From positions 1 to 64,000 of the forward strand of contig JAOHKZ010000008.1 of NCBI GenBank assembly GCA_028101545.1: 64,000 nucleotides of DNA, in the 5' to 3' direction. This DNA comes from Opitutales bacterium. Lineage in GTDB: Bacteria; Verrucomicrobiota; Verrucomicrobiia; Opitutales; Seribacteraceae. The position numbers and the translations under genes are program-made. This document shows positions 54,708 to 62,547 of the stretch, one piece after another. The notes under the pieces are model-generated. The model was given only the letters and a program-made list of their open reading frames with translations, was not told the DNA's origin and made no database searches. How positions within the stretch are numbered: the stretch's first letter is position 1; every line of letters begins with the position of its first letter.

Positions 54708-55556
54708 ATGGTAAGAATTTTAATCCTGAGCCTTTTCTTTTTCCATTGGCTTAGCCTTTCTGTTTTGTTGGCCGAGCAAAAATATTTTAATGATTACAAA
54801 ATCCGCTCTGATTTTCAAAAAGGGTTGGAGAAATTATTTGATGGTAACCAATCGGTTAGCCTCTCCGATTTAAAAAAACAACTTACTCAAAAGCATTCGC
54901 AGGTTGAACTCGGTGATATTTCTATCCCCCCGGTTTCACCAAATAAACTGTATGATCAGATATCTAAATCTGTTTTGGTAATGGGCAGGCTTTATAATTG
55001 TGGGAAATGTTCAAAATGGCATACCTCAACGGCATCCGCATTTGCTATCGCGAAAGATGGTATCATCGTAACCAATTATCATGTTTTGGAAAAAGATGAG
55101 GGTGAAATCTTGGGAGCTATGGATTATAAAGGGAATGTATATTCCATCGCTAATGTGCTTGCCGCCAGCGAAGAGGATGATCTGGCTATTTTAAAACTAC
55201 GAAATGCTGAGTTAACCCCGATGGCTCTTGGTAAGCCTGCCAATGTTGGATCTAATGTCTGGGTACTCAGTCACCCGGATAGGAAGATGTACATGATGAC
55301 CAATGGTATGGTTTCCCGTTACAACATGGTGCTGGTAAATAAACAAAAGCTAGGGCGCAGAATGTCGATTACCGCTGACTATGCCAAAGGATCAAGCGGT
55401 GCCCCCGTATTCAATCGTAATGGACAGGTAGTAGGGGTTGTATCCTCTACCAATTCGATTTACTACAACACTGAAAATGGAAAGAAAGAAAACTTACAGA
55501 TGGTGGTCAAAAACTGTATCCCGGTTGAATCAATCCATAAATTAATTGAGCAATAA
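54708..55556 (+). CDS. Secreted trypsin-like serine protease (S1 family)
   Basis: A 282-residue protein with a signal peptide (about 1-22, ending LLA) and a chymotrypsin-fold protease domain. The catalytic triad is readable as His125 in IIVTNYHVL, Asp158 in SEEDDLAIL and Ser230 in YAKGSSGAPVF. A CGKC pair (Cys98, Cys101) lies just before the domain. The arrangement resembles DegP/HtrA-like S1C proteases, but no PDZ domain follows; the protein ends with IPVESIHKLIEQ. It starts 36 bases after the large dehydrogenase gene, possibly co-transcribed, and is convergent with the PhoD-like gene (4-base gap). Confidence 0.87.
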   Translation: MVRILILSLFFFHWLSLSVLLAEQKYFNDYKIRSDFQKGLEKLFDGNQSVSLSDLKKQLTQKHSQVELGDISIPPVSPNKLYDQISKSVLVMGRLYNCGKCSKWHTSTASAFAIAKDGIIVTNYHVLEKDEGEILGAMDYKGNVYSIANVLAASEEDDLAILKLRNAELTPMALGKPANVGSNVWVLSHPDRKMYMMTNGMVSRYNMVLVNKQKLGRRMSITADYAKGSSGAPVFNRNGQVVGVVSSTNSIYYNTENGKKENLQMVVKNCIPVESIHKLIEQ

Positions 55557-55560
55557 ATAT

Positions 55561-57387
55561 TCATCTTGAAGTGGAAATCGCTTCAGCATATTCCAATTCC
55601 CCGCTGTTTCCGTTGTAGTATTGAAAAACCACCTGTGGGTGAGGGTAGGCGACCCAACGTTTATCTCCGAGTTTCTTGGGCATGTTGTATACATTGTTTA
55701 CCTTTACCACGGCGTAGTAAGGATAGAGTCGATCCGTACGTTCCAGGTCGGGAAGGATGTAACTGCTCCAACGGATATCGCATTCCCGAGGTCCAAATTT
55801 ATACTTTCCGGTGGCGGGGCGGTCCATTTCATCGTTCTTGGGTACATGATTAACACTGTTGTGTGGACCGCAGCAAAATTCCCAGACATTTTCGGTGATC
55901 TTGATCGCAAAACTGTTGTGAAGATCTCCCGTCATTACAAAAACCTTTTTACCCATCTTTTCCCATTCCTTGATGAGAATTTCCCGTTCGTCAAAAAAGG
56001 CGGTCCATGCTTCTTCCTTATTGGCTGCAGCTTCGAATCCCCCAGCACCGCTGTGAGGTATCATGAAGGGTACGGAAGAGATAACAAAAAAGAAATCAGC
56101 ATCACTTTCCTTCATCGATTTCAATAACCAGTCGCGTTGGGTTTTGCCCAGCATAGAAAGACCTTCTTTTCCACGGTCTGAGGTGTCGTGCATATCACGG
56201 GATCCACGCGTATCAAGCAGGAAGTACTCGCAGTTGCTTACCTTGAAACTTCCGTAGCTCCGTCGGCCAATGGAGTAGGTAATTTCATCGGATACTTTGG
56301 CGGGCATGTGAAGTTGAAGGGTGTGCTTATCCAACACTTTCTCGATATCGTAGACATAGGAGTTGGGATGTCCGAGGGACAAGTCATCATAGGTGAGGTC
56401 ATTAACCCCTGCCTGTGGGGTATTCCAGTGAACATGAAGATTGAGCATCTCGTCCAAAGGAAGCTTGGTGAAATCCGTTTTTTTATCGATTAGGAGTTTA
56501 CTTCCCTTTTTCATTTTTGCCCGGGCAAAGTGGACGGGGTGATTAAAAGTCGTAGGATTTGCCCAGCCCAGATAATTATAAAATGCATGGGTCCCGATAT
56601 CGCGAAACACTGCCCGCCTGTCCCGTCGGCCCGCCGTGGCTGCACCCCAGATATCATTTACCAGTTCATGGTCATCGAAGGTGAAAAAACTGGGGACATT
56701 CCGGTGCCATTGGGAAAGGGAGATTCCCCGGCTGAGATAAAGTTTGTAGTTTTCCCATACTCCAACGACTGTCGGCATAAGATTTACTACGGAGGGTAGG
56801 GCATCGATACCAGCTCGCAACCTCCAGGCTTCTACAGGATACTCACGCAGTTCCTCGTAGAGCCAGTCTCCATTCATGATATGAAAATTTGTTTTGTGAG
56901 CCCAGTCTTGATTGAGGTTTTCGTAAGTCTTAGCCCGATGTCCATTTCCATGAATGGGGTTTTGATTGGCACAGGATCCAATTTGAAAGCGAAAGTTGAA
57001 AAGTCCCTTGGGGTTATGTTCCGCGTTTCGGGTATATTCAGCATTGGGCAAGGTAAGGAACGAGCCGGGCAGACCATGGGGGCGGTCCTTAATATGTATT
57101 TGATAATGATAGGTCTGATCAGGTTTCAGGTTTCGAAGAATGGCATAACCGGTGTTATCATTGGAAATACTGGTGGTGGTTGGCTCAGATACTTGGTCAA
57201 GTTTACCCTCGATTGTTCCATAACGAACGGAGAATTCTCCAGGATCGGAGGTTCTTCCCCATACCCGTACTGAATCAGAGGTGGGATTGCCAAGCATCGG
57301 ACCGTGCGTTAACCGCATCGGGTCGCGGGCGGCGTGTATCCCAAGAGATAGTGAAACAAAAGAAATGAATGATAGAAGGTGTCGCAT
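55561..57387 (-). CDS. PhoD-like phosphatase, secreted, long form
   Basis: A 608-residue protein. A signal peptide (about 1-19, ending IHA) leads to an N-terminal fibronectin-like PhoD_N domain (THGPMLGNPTSDSVRVWGRTSDPGEFSVRYG), then the metallophosphatase core: FRFQIGSCANQNPIHG, HIMNGDWLYEELREYP, FFTFDDHELVNDIWG, FLLDTRGSRD, FFFVISSVPFMIPHSG, KVFVMTGDLHNSFAIK and GPHNSVNH. It should hydrolyse phosphoesters outside the cytoplasm using a metal centre. It is the second gene of a two-gene operon, starting 10 bases after the esterase stop. A shorter relative is at 8891-9937. Confidence 0.88.
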   Translation of the reverse strand: MRHLLSFISFVSLSLGIHAARDPMRLTHGPMLGNPTSDSVRVWGRTSDPGEFSVRYGTIEGKLDQVSEPTTTSISNDNTGYAILRNLKPDQTYHYQIHIKDRPHGLPGSFLTLPNAEYTRNAEHNPKGLFNFRFQIGSCANQNPIHGNGHRAKTYENLNQDWAHKTNFHIMNGDWLYEELREYPVEAWRLRAGIDALPSVVNLMPTVVGVWENYKLYLSRGISLSQWHRNVPSFFTFDDHELVNDIWGAATAGRRDRRAVFRDIGTHAFYNYLGWANPTTFNHPVHFARAKMKKGSKLLIDKKTDFTKLPLDEMLNLHVHWNTPQAGVNDLTYDDLSLGHPNSYVYDIEKVLDKHTLQLHMPAKVSDEITYSIGRRSYGSFKVSNCEYFLLDTRGSRDMHDTSDRGKEGLSMLGKTQRDWLLKSMKESDADFFFVISSVPFMIPHSGAGGFEAAANKEEAWTAFFDEREILIKEWEKMGKKVFVMTGDLHNSFAIKITENVWEFCCGPHNSVNHVPKNDEMDRPATGKYKFGPRECDIRWSSYILPDLERTDRLYPYYAVVKVNNVYNMPKKLGDKRWVAYPHPQVVFQYYNGNSGELEYAEAISTSR

Positions 57388-57397
57388 GGTATGATAT

Positions 57398-58309
57398 CTA
57401 TTTTTTTAGGTGGGTAATCAAAAAGCTAGTGGTGTTGTGATGCACCGTTTTCGGTCCGGTTGGGTAATAAAGTTCACAATGAACTCCTTTTGCTAAGCAA
57501 TGTTCCAGAAGTTTGAGACCAAAGTTGGATGTGTGGGTTGGGTCTCTCTGGGCTTGGCCAATCGCAGGTGGTGTTTTGTATTCAAGAAAAACAGGAGGAT
57601 CGTCACTGCTTACATTTGCATAGGGTGAGTATTCCTTGATCCATGGCAGTATTTTTTTACGACTTTCAAGAAACTTGTCGAAAGGGTGCATTCCAAAGGC
57701 ATGTCCACCGTACTTGCTGTTGGGTGTCCATTCTTTCATTTGTTTTGGGTCGAGTGTTGTCTGTGCCCCGGTCACTGCAGCACATTGTAACCTGCTGGAT
57801 TCACGCAAAACAGGATCTTTACTTTTAGGATTCGCCAGATCGTCATGGAAAGCAAGCCAAAGACTTGAGCAGGCACCGGCAGATCCTCCAGCGGCTCCGA
57901 TGCGGGTTTTATCAATATTCCATTCTTTGGCTTTACTTCGAATGAATTGTAAGGCACGGGCAGCATCATGCAACGGAGCTTTTACGGGAGGCGATTCGTC
58001 ATCCGTAACATAGCGGTAGTTGATCGCAACCACGGAAATTTCTGCTTTGAGCAAAGCATTTGCATCCGCAAACCGGCTTAGCCTTTCCTTGGATCCACCT
58101 TTCCAGCCACCCCCATGAATCACAAAGGCGACTGGAGTTGGTCTATTTGATTTCGCTTTCCAGAAATCAAGGACATTTCGATCGTGCTTGCCATAGCGGA
58201 CTTCAGAGTAGGTCGGTTTCGGAATTTCCGGAGTGTACTGGACAGCATTACTTTTGGAAAAAGCAAACTGAGTCAAAAAGCAAATGATAGCGATGTGAGC
58301 AATTTTCAT
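57398..58309 (-). CDS. Secreted alpha/beta-hydrolase esterase
   Basis: A 303-residue esterase/lipase of the BD-FAE or hormone-sensitive-lipase-like type. A signal peptide (about 1-18) is followed by the oxyanion-hole motif FVIHGGGWKGGSKERLS, the nucleophile block IGAAGGSAGACSSLWLA (Ser143), DDPPVFLEYKT with the probable catalytic Asp nearby, and the C-terminal PKTVHHNTTSF with the catalytic His. Such enzymes de-acylate glycans or small esters; the substrate here is unknown. It is followed after 10 bases by the PhoD-like gene and is divergent from the metal-linked secreted protein gene across a ~130-base promoter region. Confidence 0.87.
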   Translation of the reverse strand: MKIAHIAIICFLTQFAFSKSNAVQYTPEIPKPTYSEVRYGKHDRNVLDFWKAKSNRPTPVAFVIHGGGWKGGSKERLSRFADANALLKAEISVVAINYRYVTDDESPPVKAPLHDAARALQFIRSKAKEWNIDKTRIGAAGGSAGACSSLWLAFHDDLANPKSKDPVLRESSRLQCAAVTGAQTTLDPKQMKEWTPNSKYGGHAFGMHPFDKFLESRKKILPWIKEYSPYANVSSDDPPVFLEYKTPPAIGQAQRDPTHTSNFGLKLLEHCLAKGVHCELYYPTGPKTVHHNTTSFLITHLKK

Positions 58310-58384
58310 GAAAAGATAATAGTATTATAAATTTTTATATTCATTCCTCATAGCTTTAAATATGTCCAAGCAAAAAATAAAACC

Positions 58385-58390
58385 TATAAC
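58385..58390 (+). promoter_or_regulatory. Possible -10 hexamer (TATAAC) upstream of the metal-linked genes
   Basis: TATAAC lies 10 bases before the TTGCAA operator. A transcript starting just after it would begin within or immediately before the operator, which suits repression. The -35 element is not clear, so this is tentative. Confidence 0.3.
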
Positions 58391-58400
58391 CTTTTTCTTA

Positions 58401-58417
58401 TTGCAAGTTCATTGCAA
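58401..58417. promoter_or_regulatory. Fur-family (Nur/Zur-like) operator candidate
   Basis: TTGCAA-GTTCA-TTGCAA is a perfect dyad of two self-complementary hexamers with a 5-base spacer. As I recall it, the Streptomyces Nur box is tTGCaa-N5-ttGCAA, the same layout. It sits 22 bases upstream of the start of a Cys/His-rich secreted protein and upstream of a His-rich TonB receptor. Confidence 0.65.
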
Positions 58418-58438
58418 AAAAATAAGTTATGGAATTTC

Positions 58439-58780
58439 ATGCGTTTTCTAAGCACAGTTTGTCTGCTAATCATAAGTTGTTTGACCATATCCGTGGTCTC
58501 TCCAGAAGTTCATTCATCTCTTTTCCACGGAGATCAGCAATGCTCTCATGGAAAGACAGGATTGCCTTGTTCTTCTGAAGGTAGTGAATCTTCAGAAAAT
58601 ACAAATGGTCTATGCGCAGTCGTGCTGTATGGGGAATCTTCTGAGCCTACATTCTTTCAACTTTCTTATTCAAGTTCTTTACTTTTGGATTTGGGAATTT
58701 CAAGAATGGAAGTGTTTAAGGAATTCCGAGCTGATTCAACAGGAATTAAATGGGCCCGAGGTCCTCCCGAGCAGGTTTAA
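58439..58780 (+). CDS. Small secreted Cys/His-containing protein next to a TonB receptor
   Basis: A 113-residue protein starting at ATG 58439; the in-frame TTG at 58412 lies inside the operator dyad, so I reject it. It has a signal peptide (about 1-24, FLSTVCLLIISCLTISVV) and a mid-section with FHGDQQCSHGKTGLPCSSEG and GLCAVVLYG, giving a cluster of His and three Cys that could bind a metal ion. I do not recognise the family. Similar short Cys/His-rich secreted proteins are often found just before metal TonB receptors. The operator upstream and the receptor 116 bases downstream support a metal-uptake role. The gene's reality rests on the leader, the operator and the position. Confidence 0.6.
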   Translation: MRFLSTVCLLIISCLTISVVSPEVHSSLFHGDQQCSHGKTGLPCSSEGSESSENTNGLCAVVLYGESSEPTFFQLSYSSSLLLDLGISRMEVFKEFRADSTGIKWARGPPEQV

Positions 58781-58801
58781 CCTACTTTACAAAAATTTCT
58801 G

Positions 58802-58821
58802 ACTCTCTCAGGAGAGTTTTA
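58802..58821 (+). terminator. Short hairpin plus TTTT between the small protein gene and the TonB gene
   Basis: ACTCTC-TCAG-GAGAGT, a six-pair stem with a 4-base loop, is followed by TTTTAT. It resembles a weak intrinsic terminator or attenuator that would lower TonB receptor expression relative to the upstream small protein. Confidence 0.45.
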
Positions 58822-58896
58822 TGTTTCCCTGCTATTTAGTTCATTACGGAATTATTAAGATGTCTAAAAATAATTCCTCACCATTAAAAAACGATT

Positions 58897-61038
58897 ATGA
58901 AAATTTTATCTGTCCCTATTTTATTAGCCTCTTCCTTTGCCTTTGCACAGGAAAACTCAAATAAAGATGCCGTCAGGGTGTTAGATGCCCTTACTGTAGA
59001 ATCCTCGCCTCTTGGAACTAAGACAACGGATGTCACTCAGGCTTGGAGTGTTCTCTCCGGTGATGAGCTGCAAAGATCTAAAGGTCTTACTATTGCAGAG
59101 ACGTTGTCTAATGTTCCTGGCGTAAGTCAGACTCAATTCGGCCCCACCGCAAACCGGCCGATTATACGCGGAATGGACAAATTTCGGGTAAGGGTCTTGC
59201 AGAATGGAACTGATTCCTTCGATGTTTCCGCACAATCCGAAGACCATGCGGTTCCCATCGACCCTTTAATGGTCGATCGGATTGAAATCCTTCGTGGATC
59301 ATCCGCGCTGTTACATGGAGGAAGTGCCATCGGGGGTGTTGTTAATGTAATCGATCGAAGTATTCCTACCAGTCCATATGATTCTCCGGGTGCATCACTT
59401 CGTTCCAGTTATAACAGCGTCAACGACGGTTGGAATTACGGAGCGATGGCATTTGGAGGTTCTGATAAACTCAGTTTTCAAATCAATGGGTTTAAGCGTG
59501 ATTACAATGATTACGACGCTCCTACCTTCTACACCGAGGACCATCATGATGGATCTGTTGAAGGTCCATTTAATAAAGTTAAAAATAGTCACGGCGTTAG
59601 CTCTTCGGTTGGGTTGGGAGGTTCTTACTTATTGGACTCAGGCTTTGCAGGATTTAGCTTTTCTAAATATCAAAATGATTACGGCGTTCCAGGAGAACAT
59701 GCTGAAAGTGATACTCTGATTGAAATGGAAAGCGATCGTTTCGAGTTTCGCACTGAAATTGAGATTAATGATTCTGATTGGTTAACCGGCGTAGAATTAA
59801 ACATTGGTTATGGAGACTACAAGCATAGCGAAAGCGGTTTTGAAGAGGAAAACGGTACAAGAGATTGGCATACTCACTCGACTTATCTACGCGAAGGCTT
59901 TGAAGGCAGAATTGCCTTTAATCATGAAATCGGGGATTTACGCGGAGTTTTTGGCCTTCATGGGATCTTTGATGAATTTAAAATCCAAGGAGAAGAAAGT
60001 ATCCTTGGTGGTCTTTCAAAACCAACTGCCAACAACCCGCCAATAAGTTCCGAGGATTCGAGCAAGATCGCACTTTTCTTGATTGAAGAATACGACTTGA
60101 ATGAAGATACGACTCTGAACGCGGGGATTCGTTGGGAAAATATTGAACGCGATTATGAAAGTACTATTTCTGATCGGGAGGACACCACTTTCAGTGCAAG
60201 CGGAGGCGTTTCCCACGATCTCAGCGAGATTTGGAATATAAGTGGAAACCTAAGCTACTCTGAACGGACTCCGGACACCGCCGAATTGTACTCGGACGGG
60301 GCACACCATGCTACGGAAAGTTTTGAAATTGGAAATCCTAATCTAGACACTGAATCTGCGGTGGGAGTAGAAGTAATTATTCGCAAAACTGTGGGTAAAG
60401 TAACAGGTCAATTTTCCGCTTTCCATACAAAATACAATGATTATGTTTTTCTTGAAGATGCTGAACAAGTTCGCGACGGAGAAGGCAATTTAGGAGATCA
60501 ACCGGGCCCTAACGGAACTTTAGGTGATGAAGATGATACATTCGCTTCAGGTGCAGAGGGGCTTCCCGTAAAAAATTACGAGGCGGTAAAAGCGGAGTTT
60601 CAAGGCATAGAGGTCGAAGTTGATTGGCTGGCTATGGAAAGTCCTAGTTGGAATCTCATGTTATCCGCTTATGGCGACATGGTCCGAGGAAAGAACAAAA
60701 CGGAAAGTACTAATTTAGCGAGGATTCCAGCAGCGAGACTTGGGATTGGATTTGAAGTCCAACAAGAAAAATTAGATTTTGGAATGAAGCTTACTCGGTC
60801 ATTGAAACAGGACAGAGTTGCTGCACATGGAGATCATAGTGAGGAACCAACTGCAGCATACACTGTGGTTAATGCATTCGCATCTTATGATGTTGATTTT
60901 GGAGACTCCGTTGGAGAGTTTTTTATTAAAGGGAATAATTTGACCGATGAACATGCTTACAACCACTCTTCTGTTCTTAAGCAGTATGCACCTCTTCCAG
61001 GTCGTAGCGTAGAGCTTGGTCTAAAGTTTGATTTCTAA
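58897..61038 (+). CDS. TonB-dependent outer-membrane receptor, probable metal (Zn/Ni) uptake, ZnuD-like
   Basis: A 713-residue receptor. A signal peptide (about 1-17) is followed by a TonB-box-like DALTVESSP, a plug domain (about 35-155; GLTIAETLSNVPGVSQTQFGPTANRPIIRG, VDRIEILRGSSALLHGGSAIGGVVNVID) and a 22-strand-type barrel ending GRSVELGLKFDF. Extracellular-loop candidates are rich in His and acids: TEDHHDGSVEG, YGVPGEHAESD, DWHTHSTY, DGAHHATESF and AAHGDHSEE. The plug, the YGVPG segment and the PLPGRS end recall ZnuD-type zinc receptors. Together with the Fur-family-like operator upstream, uptake of Zn, Ni or a related ion is the best hypothesis. There is no SusD partner. It is convergent with DUF6807 (4-base gap). 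Confidence 0.88.
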   Translation: MKILSVPILLASSFAFAQENSNKDAVRVLDALTVESSPLGTKTTDVTQAWSVLSGDELQRSKGLTIAETLSNVPGVSQTQFGPTANRPIIRGMDKFRVRVLQNGTDSFDVSAQSEDHAVPIDPLMVDRIEILRGSSALLHGGSAIGGVVNVIDRSIPTSPYDSPGASLRSSYNSVNDGWNYGAMAFGGSDKLSFQINGFKRDYNDYDAPTFYTEDHHDGSVEGPFNKVKNSHGVSSSVGLGGSYLLDSGFAGFSFSKYQNDYGVPGEHAESDTLIEMESDRFEFRTEIEINDSDWLTGVELNIGYGDYKHSESGFEEENGTRDWHTHSTYLREGFEGRIAFNHEIGDLRGVFGLHGIFDEFKIQGEESILGGLSKPTANNPPISSEDSSKIALFLIEEYDLNEDTTLNAGIRWENIERDYESTISDREDTTFSASGGVSHDLSEIWNISGNLSYSERTPDTAELYSDGAHHATESFEIGNPNLDTESAVGVEVIIRKTVGKVTGQFSAFHTKYNDYVFLEDAEQVRDGEGNLGDQPGPNGTLGDEDDTFASGAEGLPVKNYEAVKAEFQGIEVEVDWLAMESPSWNLMLSAYGDMVRGKNKTESTNLARIPAARLGIGFEVQQEKLDFGMKLTRSLKQDRVAAHGDHSEEPTAAYTVVNAFASYDVDFGDSVGEFFIKGNNLTDEHAYNHSSVLKQYAPLPGRSVELGLKFDF

Positions 61039-61042
61039 AGAA

Positions 61043-61996
61043 CTAGTTCTTTATCCATTCTTTCCAGGAACCCTCGATCACTTCTCGATCGGGGGTTCCG
61101 TCGTATGTGATGCAGCGGAATTTTGAAATATAGGGCTTGCCTGACTCGATGGTGAAGGGCTCCTCGACCATGGGCGCGTATACAAAGTAGGGCATTGTTG
61201 GATGTAAGCGTACCCATTGAGGGAAACGGAAATTGTCCGGGTGGTTCATGACCACTACCCCGCAAATTTCTCCATCTATCGGCCCATACATGGCGACCCA
61301 ACGAGGGCGTGAGTGATTTCCATTCTCCCGTTTTTTTTCTTCCGAGGTGATCATTTTGCCGAGAGGTTTACCGTCCTCGCCTTTTCTCATCCACTGGTCA
61401 TTACCGCGAATGGCCATTCCTCCATAATGATACTTTTCGATCACAAGGGGATCATCCGAGGCACAGGACTGGGTGGAAATAAGATCAAATTGATAATAAT
61501 CGTTTTGTTTGGTCGGAATTTCGATGCGCCAGGTTTCGGTAAGAATAGCTTCATTTGAATCCTTGCCAGTCGTGAAAATCTGCTCAGATTCGAAAATGAT
61601 TTTGCCTGATTTGTCTGTCTTCCATTCAGATCCTTGGTGTCGAATATCACCGAGTTGCTTTTTCTGGTTCCAAAATTCCGTCGGCTTGCCTCGAAAACTT
61701 GATTTGGTCCATGCAAAGAACAATCCGTGTTGATGGGGGTGGTCAGGTGCATAGTCTCCGGTGATGATTTTTCCCGATGGAGAATAAAGAGGATGGATAT
61801 ATCCCGTGCGAGAGTAATGGGGTGCATGGAGTTTGGCTTCCTTTGAGGGTTTTTTAAGGTATTTGAAAATCGGTCTTCCACTCGAGTCGCGAACCGTGAC
61901 TGAACCCGCTGTTTCACGAACCGTAGGATTTACATCTTTTGAACCTGAAAAGAGGCTCGATAGAAAGAGAAAAAAAGAGATGATAAGTAATTTCAT
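61043..61996 (-). CDS. DUF6807 (PmoA-like) secreted protein
   Basis: A 317-residue protein with a signal peptide (about 1-18) and a DUF6807 domain: GSVTVRDSSGRPIFKYL, RTGYIHPLYSPSGKIITGDYAPDHPHQHGLFFAWT, KYHYGGMAIRGNDQW, RPRWVAMYGPIDG and VRLHPTMPYFVYAPM. The family was formerly annotated as methane-oxygenase PmoA and is unrelated to real PmoA. Its HPHQHG cluster is conserved and probably binds a metal or substrate. Members occur widely in planctomycete and verrucomicrobial sugar-use loci. Its start is 46 bases from the divergent NTF2-like gene. The reaction is unknown. Confidence 0.88.
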   Translation of the reverse strand: MKLLIISFFLFLSSLFSGSKDVNPTVRETAGSVTVRDSSGRPIFKYLKKPSKEAKLHAPHYSRTGYIHPLYSPSGKIITGDYAPDHPHQHGLFFAWTKSSFRGKPTEFWNQKKQLGDIRHQGSEWKTDKSGKIIFESEQIFTTGKDSNEAILTETWRIEIPTKQNDYYQFDLISTQSCASDDPLVIEKYHYGGMAIRGNDQWMRKGEDGKPLGKMITSEEKKRENGNHSRPRWVAMYGPIDGEICGVVVMNHPDNFRFPQWVRLHPTMPYFVYAPMVEEPFTIESGKPYISKFRCITYDGTPDREVIEGSWKEWIKN

Positions 61997-62042
61997 TCGA
62001 ATAAGTATGGATCAAAGCAAATCTTTGAATTAAATTGATTGC

Positions 62043-62534
62043 ATGAGCAAGCGAATCGTTTTTTTTGGCACGGTAATATTTTTGGTTCTTGGAGTGCTGG
62101 GGTGGTTGGTTTGGCCAAGTGATGAGGAGCAGATCCAGGCTTTATTCGATGAGCTCTGTGAAGTTGCTTCAAAGACAGAAGATGCATCCACTCTTTCAGA
62201 CGCTATGGTGGTGAAAGACTTTAAGGAATTGTTCGCACCCAAGGTGGTCATTTCCATCCGGAGTAAGGCGAGAATTGCGGGGGAGCACACCAATCAGGGA
62301 CTGGCTCAATTATACGGCCGTTTACGCGTGGCATCGCGTCGGATGGAGCTGCGCTGTGCAGAATTGCAAAAGATTTACATCACGGATAATCATGCGGTGT
62401 GTTCCGTAAAGTTTTTTGCCAGTTGGACGGGCAAAGGCGGGAATGTGGTTCGGGAGAATGCACATTCTAGGGTGGAGCTGAGCAAGGTCGATGGGGACTG
62501 GAAAGTCAGACAAATCGATTATCTAAAAAAGTGA
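62043..62534 (+). CDS. Membrane-anchored NTF2/SnoaL-like hypothetical protein
   Basis: A 163-residue protein with an N-terminal hydrophobic anchor (RIVFFGTVIFLVLGVLGWLVW) and an alpha+beta domain compatible with the NTF2/SnoaL-like fold: an initial helix pair (EEQIQALFDELCEVASKTED), a middle segment (KDFKELFAPKVVISIRS) and C-terminal strands (MELRCAELQKIYI, HAVCSVKFFASWTG, HSRVELSKVDGDWKVRQIDYL). Such domains are often binding or scaffold modules; no catalytic residue is assigned. The ATG at 62043 is the sole good start. It is divergent from DUF6807 and convergent with the next dehydrogenase (13-base gap). Confidence 0.65.
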   Translation: MSKRIVFFGTVIFLVLGVLGWLVWPSDEEQIQALFDELCEVASKTEDASTLSDAMVVKDFKELFAPKVVISIRSKARIAGEHTNQGLAQLYGRLRVASRRMELRCAELQKIYITDNHAVCSVKFFASWTGKGGNVVRENAHSRVELSKVDGDWKVRQIDYLKK

Positions 62535-62547
62535 AGTCCGCCCGTGG

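Noticed and set aside
61043-61996. Methane monooxygenase subunit (PmoA)
   Set aside because: The old 'PmoA family' label for DUF6807 is misleading; the protein is secreted and soluble with no membrane helices of real PmoA.
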